Below, one piece after another: positions 17,634 through 25,882 of a stretch of 64,000 nucleotides of DNA (the first letter of the stretch is position 1; every line of letters starts with the position of its first letter). Source of the stretch: Thermodesulfobium narugense DSM 14796 (GTDB lineage Bacteria; Thermodesulfobiota; Thermodesulfobiia; Thermodesulfobiales; Thermodesulfobiaceae). A model generated the notes under the pieces. The model searched no databases. It saw only the letters and a program-made list of their open reading frames with translations, and had not been told where the DNA came from. Where the stretch lies: contig NC_015499.1 in assembly GCF_000212395.1 (NCBI RefSeq), positions 62,001 through 126,000 of the forward strand. Direction: 5' to 3'. The translations under genes and the position numbers were made by a program.

Positions 17634-18098
17634 TTTGGAACTTTGATGGGATTTGGAATTATTCCTTTTGATGTTCACATTGATAATAAGTTAAACCGCT
17701 TTTTTGGTGTAACTTTCTGTCCTCTTTTTACAATTTTTGCTCTCTGGCTAATGATAGATCTAATAAACACAAAACAAATAGAAGTGTATAGGGATAGAGT
17801 TGTTAAGAGAGTAACAATACCATTTCCAATGCAAAGGGATAAGGCAGTGTATTACAAAAGAGCTAAATATGCAATGAACTGGATGGGAATGGTTATTACA
17901 GAAGCAAAAAGTATTTTTTTGAGTATAACAATTTTTGCATTTAGTAAAGGTTTCTCTATATATACGACCAGGCTTAAAGGCAAAGATGAGGCTCGCTTTG
18001 CTAAGTTCCTGGCTCAGGTTTCTGGAAGAAATGAAGGGGAATTTTTATACAAACCTACATTTACTTGTGATTCCCTCCAAAAACTTATAAAGGAGTGA
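17439..18098 (+). CDS. Two-helix membrane partner protein, module 3
   Basis: A 219-aa protein starting at GTG 17439 with GGAGAGGGA upstream. Leader (1-45) is the same as in module 2; helix 1 about 52-75, exported loop GIIPFDVHIDNKLNR, helix 2 about 92-110, then the PH-like domain with NTKQIEVYRDRVVKRVTI, MQRDKAVYYKRAKYAMNWMG and C-terminal FAKFLAQVSGRNEGE. It ends 6 bases ahead of the intact RTX gene with AAAGGAG between. It is not a lipoprotein, unlike FrpD, the partner of Neisseria FrpC. Immunity against the effector's N-terminal domain or docking at the membrane are both possible; neither is shown. Confidence 0.75.
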   Translation: MFEDNKGNKDLSSLRTGQFEKNIDESLKSVVEDIDTNEPVMVLRYTFFRTLSLFLFFLLGFLLFLFGTLMGFGIIPFDVHIDNKLNRFFGVTFCPLFTIFALWLMIDLINTKQIEVYRDRVVKRVTIPFPMQRDKAVYYKRAKYAMNWMGMVITEAKSIFLSITIFAFSKGFSIYTTRLKGKDEARFAKFLAQVSGRNEGEFLYKPTFTCDSLQKLIKE

Positions 18099-18104
18099 TA
18101 AAGG

Positions 18105-21100
18105 ATGTCAGATCAGAAAAAGAATGAGCAAGATCAGAAAAAGAACGACCAGCAAGATCAAAAAAAGAACAGTCAACCAGAGAGCTCTCCTATTGGACCT
18201 ATGGATATTGTTGAAGGTTATGTGCAGGCTTTTGATTCAGCAGCTAGTAAAGCATTAGAGAATGCTTTTGGAGAAGCAAAGAGGATAATAGATACAAGAT
18301 TGGTAACTAATGCATTTAAAGGATGTATGATCCCTTTTATAATACTGTTTACATATGAAAAAGTCAGGGAGAACCTGGATGCTGGGATGTCACAGGAAGA
18401 TGCAATAGGAGAAGCTATGTGTGAGGCGTTAGGAGGTATGGTAGGTGGAACATTAGGAGGAGTGGGAGGTATGGGGGTTGGTTCTGTTGCAGGATCTGTA
18501 GCTGGAAGTTATATAGGTTCTCAAATGATTGGTAAAGGGGCATGGTACAAATATAAAGAACTTCTTCAGTTATTAGCAAATCTGTCATTAGCAAACCAAA
18601 ATACTTCTTCTATCTATCCTAAAACAGTTCAAAGCCTTCTTGGTCAAGGCATCCTTCATACAGATCCATTAGTAATAGACCTTAGTGGAAAAGGAATAAG
18701 ACTTACAGATGTAAATAGCTCTAAAGCTATGTTTGATCTAACAGGTTCAGGATTTGCAAATAAGGTAGGATGGATAACAAATGATGAAGGCTTTTTAGTC
18801 CTGGATAAAAACAACAATGGAAAAGTAGATGACATATCAGAGATGTTTGGTAACAGTTCTACTTCTGGCTTTCAGTCTTTATCTGCTTACGATGCAAATA
18901 AAGATGGAAAGATAGACTCATCTGATCCTATCTTTAAAGACTTAAAAGTATGGCAGGATACAAACAACGATGGCATAACTGAACCTGGAGAACTAAAGAG
19001 CCTCTCTGAACTTGGAATAAAGTCAATTAGCCTTAACGCACAGAGAACTAATATAACCCAAAATGGAAATCAGATAACACAAATAGCTTCAGTAGAAAAG
19101 GAAGATGGCACTACTCTTCAAGCAGCAGACGTAAACCTTACACTGAACAAGCTATATAGCTACTACAACAAAGACGTTCAGCTAAACCCTGATATATTAG
19201 GACTTCCCTGGATAAAAGGATATGGCTTTATGCCAGATCTACCCATTGCCATGAGCCTTGATACAACCCTTCTTAACATGGTAAAGGATGCTACCACCAA
19301 TACAGACATAACAAAGCTAAAGGATAACTTTGAAAAGATTATCTTCAGATGGGCAGGAGTTGAGGATATTACGGATAAAGAGCTTGGAGTAAGCTGGGCT
19401 ATACTAAGCGGTAATGACAAACAAAACAGATTGCTTCACTTTGATAATGGAATAACCCTTAGCTATGAACAGGTTGGAGCAATAGAAAAGTTTTCTGGAT
19501 ATACCTCTAATGAAGTACAGGATGGAATAAGACATGCATCTGGTCAAGACCTGTTAAGTGCATGGGATACAATGTTTCAAAACTTATTTACAAGGTTTAT
19601 GGTTGATTCTGGCAAGCTAAGCAATATTTTGCCAGCTTACTATGACTTCTTTACAGACACAATTGTATTAGATAAAAGCTTTAACGAACAAGACTTTGAA
19701 GCTAAGATAAAAACTATGCTCTTATCAAATGATACAAATACTTCAAGTCTTGCAATTCTTTCTTTGTGTGCATTAGGTGATACTGGAGCAACAAGTTCAC
19801 AAAGTGTAGCAAGGGTAATAATGGATACACTAATAAATCCTGATAACTCATCTTCAATTACAAACCTTGTAAATAATCCCTTTTTTGAATTTTTATGTCC
19901 TGCTGTAGGTTCTTTAAGAGCAAGTATAGTTGCAGATGCCTTAGCAAATTCTGACAACATATCTTCAATCACAAACCTTGTAAACAATCCAACCTTTCAA
20001 TTCCTGTTTGGTCAGACTGACGTATTTACAGGCACTTCAGGAAACGATTGGATATCAGTCGGATGGTGGAATTCAAACAGCAATACCCATATCCTCTCAG
20101 GAGGCCTAGGGAATGATACCTTAGACTCCGACACCAGTGGCTACAATATCTTCTTAGGCGGTCCGGGGGATGATAACTTATATGCCATATATGCCAGTAA
20201 CAACGGCAACAATATCTTCTTAGGCGGTCCAGGAAACGACAAAGATTGGGGTGGTAGTGGTAACAATTTCTACATTTTTGAAAGGGGCGGCGGACTTGAC
20301 ACTGTATGTCCAAACGGAAGTTTAAACACTGTTGTATTTTCCAAGAACATCTCTCAAAATGACCTAATCCTTGCTAAGGACGGCCCCGACCTTATATTAT
20401 CCCTTAAAAACAATTCCAGCGACTTTATGAGACTTAAGAACTTCTTTGGTCAACAAACTTATCAATTTCAATTTGCGGATAAGACAATTGGATACAACGA
20501 CATTACAAAGTTGTGGTCAGACAATTTAAGCGACACTTTATCAGCCCATTACGACATCTCTACTGGCAAGATCGTCCTTGATCAGGGTTTTAATGAAGCA
20601 AGCTTTGAAACAAAGATAGCAGGCGATCTTTTATCAAGCGATGCAAATACTTCAACTCTTGCAATGCTTACCTTGCTCAACCTGAAAGAGGCAACTGGGA
20701 AGGGTCTAACAGAGATAGCCTCTACAGAAGCAGATGCCTTAGCAAATTCTGACAACATATCTTCAATCACAAACCTTGTAAACAATCCAACCTTTAAGTT
20801 TTTATTCAGTGAAGGTAGTGCGTTTCCAGGTTATTCTGGCACAAAAGAGTCTTGGTTTTTCTCGTTTTATAGTGTAATTGACGAGAGCAATCCGTACTAC
20901 AGTGGTAGGGGTAATATAGCTATAGGAGATCCAAGTGTTTTTGCTTACTCTTACCACCTTGGTAACAGTATATCTCTACCTAGTTATTTTAATGATGAAG
21001 ATTGTTATGGTTGTGGTGCGTTCAATTTTTACATTTTTGAAACGGGTGGCGGACTTGAAACTGTGCACCTATCATACGGAGGTTTAAACACTATTGTATT

Positions 21101-22391
21101 TAACAAAGAGGTCTCTCAAAATGACCTAATCCTTACTAAGGACGGCCCCGACCTAATTGTTACTTTTAAAAATAACGCTAGCGATTCTATGAAAATTGTC
21201 AACTTCTTTAGTATGATAGGAAGAAGTTGCCAATTTCAATTTGCGGATAAAATAATTGGATACAACGATATTGCAAAGTTGTGGTCAGATAATTTAAGCA
21301 ACATTTTACCATCTCATTACGACATCTCTACTGGCAAGATCGTCCTTGATCAGGGCTTTAACGAAGCAAGCTTTGAAACAAAGATAGCAGGTATGCATTT
21401 ATCAGATAACGCCTACGCTTCAAGCCTTGCGTGGAATACTGATTTTTATTTAAGTGAAAATAGTGATAATAAGATAGTATTAGGTAGCCCTAATAATGAT
21501 TATTTAACCGGTGGAAATTCCAACGATTTGTTAATAGGTGGACCTGGCAATGATTATATTAGGGATTACAATGGCGATGATACTTTAATTTTCAATAAAG
21601 GAGATGGTCAGGATACATGGGATTTATTCCCTCACTCTGGATCAGTTACTATAAAGTTTGGTGAGGGCATAAGTAAAGACGATCTAGGCTATGAAGAAGT
21701 TCCAAATGGCCTTCTTGTTAAAATAGCTAATTCGACAGATAGCATATTATTAGATCCAGTTATGGTTTGCGCAGCTATAGCTAACTTTAGCTACAAATGG
21801 ACTGGGGATATTTTAACAGACGACATAACTATGGAATTCTCTGACGGATCAAAACTCACATCAGAAGATCTTTTAAGTAAATTTGGAATTAATGGGACTT
21901 CTGGAGATGACGTTCTTTATGGTACAGGCAACGATATTCTTATTGGGGGGAAAGGAAACGATACGATTTATAGCACAGGGCTAAACAATGTCTTTGTGTT
22001 TAATCCCGGAGATGGAAAAGATGCTGTAATTGATGAAGGTAATTTGAGCACATTTTTCTTTAACACAGATGAAAAAAATATTGCTATCTTTAAGCAGGAC
22101 GATTCGCTTGTCGTAGGGTATTCTACAAATGATTTTGTAACTGTAAAAAATGAATTAAGTGAAAATAACTCTATAAATGAAAAAGACTTGAAAATTAAAG
22201 CAAAAGATGGCAATTGTATTACAGGTGATATCATTGAGAACATTGCAAATGCTTTGATTGATTTTAATGCAGATAAAGGAGTGGATTATGCTCAGAAATA
22301 CAATGAATTAATTAATAATCAACAATATATGACTTTACTTAGCCAGAGTTGGGCACACGAGCAGACTCACTATAGTGCTATAGTTGGTTAA
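18105..22391 (+). CDS. Intact RTX-family secreted protein with FrpC-like self-processing module
   Basis: A 1428-aa protein. Residues 1-28 are a charged Gln/Lys/Asn repeat (QKKN units). About 30-165 is a helical domain with a glycine-zipper run (GGMVGGTLGGVGGMGVG, 110-126). At Asp187-Pro188 (ILHTDPLVIDL) begins an SPM of about 170 residues with Ca2+-loop-like motifs, as in FrpC, where Ca2+ triggers Asp-Pro cleavage and Asp-Lys crosslinking. Then come a linker, RTX-like GGxGxD clusters near 665-710, 1137-1150 and 1272-1285, and repeated domains with LILxKDGPDLI. The C terminus (SQSWAHEQTHYSAIVG) would hold the type I signal. No HlyC-like acyltransferase is nearby. It is 6 bases ahead of the TolC gene. 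Confidence 0.85.
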   Translation: MSDQKKNEQDQKKNDQQDQKKNSQPESSPIGPMDIVEGYVQAFDSAASKALENAFGEAKRIIDTRLVTNAFKGCMIPFIILFTYEKVRENLDAGMSQEDAIGEAMCEALGGMVGGTLGGVGGMGVGSVAGSVAGSYIGSQMIGKGAWYKYKELLQLLANLSLANQNTSSIYPKTVQSLLGQGILHTDPLVIDLSGKGIRLTDVNSSKAMFDLTGSGFANKVGWITNDEGFLVLDKNNNGKVDDISEMFGNSSTSGFQSLSAYDANKDGKIDSSDPIFKDLKVWQDTNNDGITEPGELKSLSELGIKSISLNAQRTNITQNGNQITQIASVEKEDGTTLQAADVNLTLNKLYSYYNKDVQLNPDILGLPWIKGYGFMPDLPIAMSLDTTLLNMVKDATTNTDITKLKDNFEKIIFRWAGVEDITDKELGVSWAILSGNDKQNRLLHFDNGITLSYEQVGAIEKFSGYTSNEVQDGIRHASGQDLLSAWDTMFQNLFTRFMVDSGKLSNILPAYYDFFTDTIVLDKSFNEQDFEAKIKTMLLSNDTNTSSLAILSLCALGDTGATSSQSVARVIMDTLINPDNSSSITNLVNNPFFEFLCPAVGSLRASIVADALANSDNISSITNLVNNPTFQFLFGQTDVFTGTSGNDWISVGWWNSNSNTHILSGGLGNDTLDSDTSGYNIFLGGPGDDNLYAIYASNNGNNIFLGGPGNDKDWGGSGNNFYIFERGGGLDTVCPNGSLNTVVFSKNISQNDLILAKDGPDLILSLKNNSSDFMRLKNFFGQQTYQFQFADKTIGYNDITKLWSDNLSDTLSAHYDISTGKIVLDQGFNEASFETKIAGDLLSSDANTSTLAMLTLLNLKEATGKGLTEIASTEADALANSDNISSITNLVNNPTFKFLFSEGSAFPGYSGTKESWFFSFYSVIDESNPYYSGRGNIAIGDPSVFAYSYHLGNSISLPSYFNDEDCYGCGAFNFYIFETGGGLETVHLSYGGLNTIVFNKEVSQNDLILTKDGPDLIVTFKNNASDSMKIVNFFSMIGRSCQFQFADKIIGYNDIAKLWSDNLSNILPSHYDISTGKIVLDQGFNEASFETKIAGMHLSDNAYASSLAWNTDFYLSENSDNKIVLGSPNNDYLTGGNSNDLLIGGPGNDYIRDYNGDDTLIFNKGDGQDTWDLFPHSGSVTIKFGEGISKDDLGYEEVPNGLLVKIANSTDSILLDPVMVCAAIANFSYKWTGDILTDDITMEFSDGSKLTSEDLLSKFGINGTSGDDVLYGTGNDILIGGKGNDTIYSTGLNNVFVFNPGDGKDAVIDEGNLSTFFFNTDEKNIAIFKQDDSLVVGYSTNDFVTVKNELSENNSINEKDLKIKAKDGNCITGDIIENIANALIDFNADKGVDYAQKYNELINNQQYMTLLSQSWAHEQTHYSAIVG
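18586..20058 (+). repeat. 1.47-kb direct repeat, copy B
   Basis: Counterpart of 9058-10528, two bases longer because it lacks the two deletions. It codes SPM and linker in the intact gene. Confidence 0.85.
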
Positions 22392-22397
22392 AAATAA

Positions 22398-23753
22398 ATG
22401 TCAAAATATGGGATTTATAGTATGAAGGATTATAAGAGATTTTTCTTTGTATCTTTGTGGGCAATATTAATTATTTTTATTGTTTTTGAGCCTGAAAATT
22501 CTTTTGGAGAGTCTATTACTTATAAAGATGTTTTAGAATTTAGCGTTCAACATTCTCCGCGAGTAAAAGAAAAGGTTTATGATGTTAAGATCGCTCAATC
22601 TTTATACAATCAATCGCTTTCTGAATTTTACCCTCAAATTTCTATTGGCGGCAATATTGAAAAATTTAATAATCTTTCATCTGCTTCAGCTCCTATAATA
22701 ATTGGTGGACAGATAATAGGAGGTCAGCCAAGTGAATGGGGGACATCAGTTTATTTGGATGCAGAATATTATCTTTCAAACTGGTATAAGAAACGACATG
22801 AGATTTCTTACTATAATTATGTGGAAGAAGCAGCAAAAGAAGATTGTAAGACTGAAACAAAAAAATTACTTAATGATGTAACTGACCTTTATGCACAGGT
22901 TGTTGAATCAAAAATAAAGATTAAATATGAAAATCTTATTCTTGATAACCTCAGTGAAATTTACAATTTAAAAAAACTTGCTTATGAAAAAGGGGAAATA
23001 TCCTATGAAGAGTTGTTAAAGGCTCAATTGCAGCTTGAATCTGAACTTAAGGAAAAGATGAGCCTGGAGAGGGAATTAAATATTCGTCTTTCCAGTCTTT
23101 CGTGGATGACGGGTAAAAAATTTTCTCCTGACGATGAATTTGAAAAAATTTCTGCAGGAATGGAAATTGAAGGATCTAATCCTGTGGGAAAAATAGAGGA
23201 TTTATCTGAATATAGGTCGCAGCTTGAGCAAATTCAGGCGGCTAAAGAAAAACTGGAAAGCGCTAAACTAAGTTATTTGCCTGATGTATCAATTTACGTA
23301 AAATACGACCTATATGGCAGCAGTCTAAACTATCTGGACGAAGCGTTTAAAAATCTTAGAAAAACATCCTTAACTGCTGGCGTATCAATAAATATGTCAC
23401 TTTTTGATGGAGGCAAAGCGAAATGGGAGAGAACAAAAGCACAATATGAGCTTGAGCAACAAAAAGAAAAACTGAAGACTATTGAATCTGAAAAAGGAAT
23501 TGAAATAGATCGCCTTAATCAGACTTATAAGCAGTTACAAGACGATATTCAAAAATATGACAATCTTATTGGTAATTACAGAAAGGTTTTGTTAATAGAA
23601 AAAAAGGCTTATGATCTGGGCGAAAGAAGCAAGATTGACTTACTTCAAGAAGAGAAGGACTTTTTAACCCTTGAAAGGGATAAAGAAGTTGCTGAAAATA
23701 CCTTAGAAGCAGCGAAGAGAAAAATTGAAATAGAAATAAGAGGGGGGCTGTGA
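22398..23753 (+). CDS. TolC-family outer-membrane channel protein
   Basis: A 451-aa protein with a signal segment (hydrophobic FFVSLWAILIIFIVF, about 15-30, then ENSFGES) and two OEP repeats made of long helices (YFPQ-like LSEFYPQISIGGN near 80 and LSYLPDVSIYVKY near 295), as in TolC. It would form the trimeric exit duct of the type I system. A second ATG at 22422 (MKDYKRF) is an alternative start that gives a more usual signal peptide. It lies 6 bases after the RTX gene and overlaps the ABC transporter start by 4 bases, so the secretion genes are one transcript. Confidence 0.88.
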   Translation: MSKYGIYSMKDYKRFFFVSLWAILIIFIVFEPENSFGESITYKDVLEFSVQHSPRVKEKVYDVKIAQSLYNQSLSEFYPQISIGGNIEKFNNLSSASAPIIIGGQIIGGQPSEWGTSVYLDAEYYLSNWYKKRHEISYYNYVEEAAKEDCKTETKKLLNDVTDLYAQVVESKIKIKYENLILDNLSEIYNLKKLAYEKGEISYEELLKAQLQLESELKEKMSLERELNIRLSSLSWMTGKKFSPDDEFEKISAGMEIEGSNPVGKIEDLSEYRSQLEQIQAAKEKLESAKLSYLPDVSIYVKYDLYGSSLNYLDEAFKNLRKTSLTAGVSINMSLFDGGKAKWERTKAQYELEQQKEKLKTIESEKGIEIDRLNQTYKQLQDDIQKYDNLIGNYRKVLLIEKKAYDLGERSKIDLLQEEKDFLTLERDKEVAENTLEAAKRKIEIEIRGGL

Positions 23754-25861
23754 ACGTGCAGGAAGAACAATTAATTTCTACGGGGGCTTTAAGTATTGAA
23801 CTTGTATGTAAATTTTATTCGATTGATATTGATATTGAAGTCTTAAAAAAGAAATATTTTGTTAAATCTGAGCTAACTCCTGAAGAGATAGTAAGGATTC
23901 TTAAAGACAATAAATTCAAAGCAAGTTATAAAAAATTTAAAGATCTTGAAAAATTACAAAATTATACTTTGCCAATAATAGCTATTTCTAACGATAATAA
24001 ATATTATGTAGTTTTTGGGATTAAAGAGAAAAGTGTACTTTATTTTGATGCCATAGAAAAGAAGATAAAAGAACTCGGGATTGAGGACTTTGATAACTTA
24101 TGGAAAAAAGAGGCAATTGTTCTATATCCGAAATTTGCCGCGTCATTTTTTTCTCTTAATTTAAAGTGGCTTTTTAAGGAATTTTTAAAGTATAGGTCGA
24201 TTTTTTCTCAGGTAATATTGTGTTCTGCTTTTATCCAGATTTTTGCACTTGTTACTCCATTATTTATCCAGATTATCATAGACAAAGTTTTACCTCATTT
24301 TGCTACATCAACCCTGCATGTTGTGGGATGCGCATTTTTTATTGCGCTCCTTTTTGATGGGGTTCTAAGTTATATGAGAAACTATTTGCTTTATCACACT
24401 GCGAACAAGATAGATGCCGGTCTTGGCGCAAAAGTTTATAGACACCTGCTTTCGCTCTTTTTTAGATATTTTGAGACTAGAAAGGTAGGCAATATTGTTG
24501 CAAGAATAAGGGAGCTGGAAAATTTAAGACAGTTTATGACCAATATCTCTCTTTCTGTACTTCTTGACACAGTTTTTTCTATAATCTTTATTGCAATAAT
24601 GTTTGTTTATAGCGTTACACTGACGTTGATTGTGCTCTTGTTTATTGGAGTTATTGCTCTGATATCTTTTTTCAGTACTCCCGTTATAAAAAGACAGCTG
24701 GATGAAAAATTTCAAAAAGGCGCTCAGATGAATGCCTTTCTAATTGAGTCGATAACAGGCATCAGAACTGTCAAATCACTTGCGATCGAAGGAAAGATGG
24801 TAAGAGATTGGGAAAATTATCTGGGAGAATATATTTTATCTGCGTTTAAGCTTTCGGATTTAGCTAATAAGGTATTTACGCCATCCCAAACTTTGCAGAA
24901 GCTAATGATTCTTGGGGTAATATATCTGGGGGTAAATCAGGTTTTTGATAATAAAATGACTATAGGGCAGCTTGTAGCATTTCAAATGTTTGCTTCGCAG
25001 TTGACAGCTCCCGTATTAAGGCTTATCCATATCTGGCAAGATTTTCAGCAGGCAAAACTTTCTCTTGAAAGGCTTGGAGATATTATAAATACTCCTCCTG
25101 AATTGAGAGGTGAATATGTAAGTTTACAAAATTTAAGGGGAGATATTATCTTTAAAAATGTGAGTTTTAAATATTCTCATGATGCGCCAGAAATTCTTAA
25201 AAATATAAGCTTTAGGATTTTTCCTGGTCAGCTTGTTGGGATAGTTGGGAAAAGTGGTTCTGGCAAGAGTAGCCTGGTTAAACTAATTCAGAGACTATAT
25301 TTGCCAACAGAAGGCGCTATATTAATTGATGGGGTTGATATAAAGCAGGTTTCTCCTATATGGCTAAGGAGCAAAATAGGAGTTGTTCTTCAGGATAGTT
25401 TTTTGTTTAGCGGCACTTTGAAAGAAAATATAGCTATAGCTAAACCAGATGCGTCAATGGACGAAATAGTAAAGGTATCTATGCTGGCAGGCGCTCATGA
25501 ATTTATACAGGAAATGCCTGATGGTTATAACACTTATATTGAAGAAAGGGGGGAGTCTCTTTCCGGAGGACAAAGGCAAAGAATTGCTATAGCAAGGACA
25601 TTGCTTATTGATCCAGGAATTTTACTTCTTGATGAAGCTACAAGCGCACTTGATTATGATTCCGAGAGAATAGTTCTGGAAACAATTAGAAAATTGAAGG
25701 GAACAAGGTCTATTGTTTTTGTTTCTTATAGATTGTCGTTTATGAAAGAGTGTGATGTTATTTTGGTTTTAGATAAAGGAAAACTTGTTGAAGCAGGCCA
25801 TCATAACGCTCTCATAAAAAGAAACGGTATTTATGCTCAATTTTTAAATATTTACAAATGA
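23750..25861 (+). CDS. HlyB-type ABC transporter with inactive C39-like domain
   Basis: A 703-aa type I secretion ATPase. Residues 1-125 are a C39-peptidase-like domain; where a peptidase has DCG with catalytic Cys, this has STGA, so it is a substrate-docking domain as in HlyB. Six membrane helices follow (about 155-430). The nucleotide domain has Walker A GKSGSGKSS (500-508), signature LSGGQRQR (about 602) and Walker B ILLLDEATSALD. The H-loop position reads FVSYRLS, with Tyr660 in place of the switch histidine that is essential in HlyB. A leaky start GTG is used, overlapping TolC by 4 bases. The RTX protein at 18105 is the expected cargo. Confidence 0.92.
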   Translation: MNVQEEQLISTGALSIELVCKFYSIDIDIEVLKKKYFVKSELTPEEIVRILKDNKFKASYKKFKDLEKLQNYTLPIIAISNDNKYYVVFGIKEKSVLYFDAIEKKIKELGIEDFDNLWKKEAIVLYPKFAASFFSLNLKWLFKEFLKYRSIFSQVILCSAFIQIFALVTPLFIQIIIDKVLPHFATSTLHVVGCAFFIALLFDGVLSYMRNYLLYHTANKIDAGLGAKVYRHLLSLFFRYFETRKVGNIVARIRELENLRQFMTNISLSVLLDTVFSIIFIAIMFVYSVTLTLIVLLFIGVIALISFFSTPVIKRQLDEKFQKGAQMNAFLIESITGIRTVKSLAIEGKMVRDWENYLGEYILSAFKLSDLANKVFTPSQTLQKLMILGVIYLGVNQVFDNKMTIGQLVAFQMFASQLTAPVLRLIHIWQDFQQAKLSLERLGDIINTPPELRGEYVSLQNLRGDIIFKNVSFKYSHDAPEILKNISFRIFPGQLVGIVGKSGSGKSSLVKLIQRLYLPTEGAILIDGVDIKQVSPIWLRSKIGVVLQDSFLFSGTLKENIAIAKPDASMDEIVKVSMLAGAHEFIQEMPDGYNTYIEERGESLSGGQRQRIAIARTLLIDPGILLLDEATSALDYDSERIVLETIRKLKGTRSIVFVSYRLSFMKECDVILVLDKGKLVEAGHHNALIKRNGIYAQFLNIYK

Positions 25862-25882
25862 TATAGAGGAGATTTTAAGATT

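Noticed and set aside
23750-24120. Active C39 peptidase domain in the HlyB-like transporter
   Set aside because: The catalytic cysteine position is Thr/Gly-Ala (STGA) and no double-glycine leader is seen in the cargo, so it is a docking domain, not a protease.
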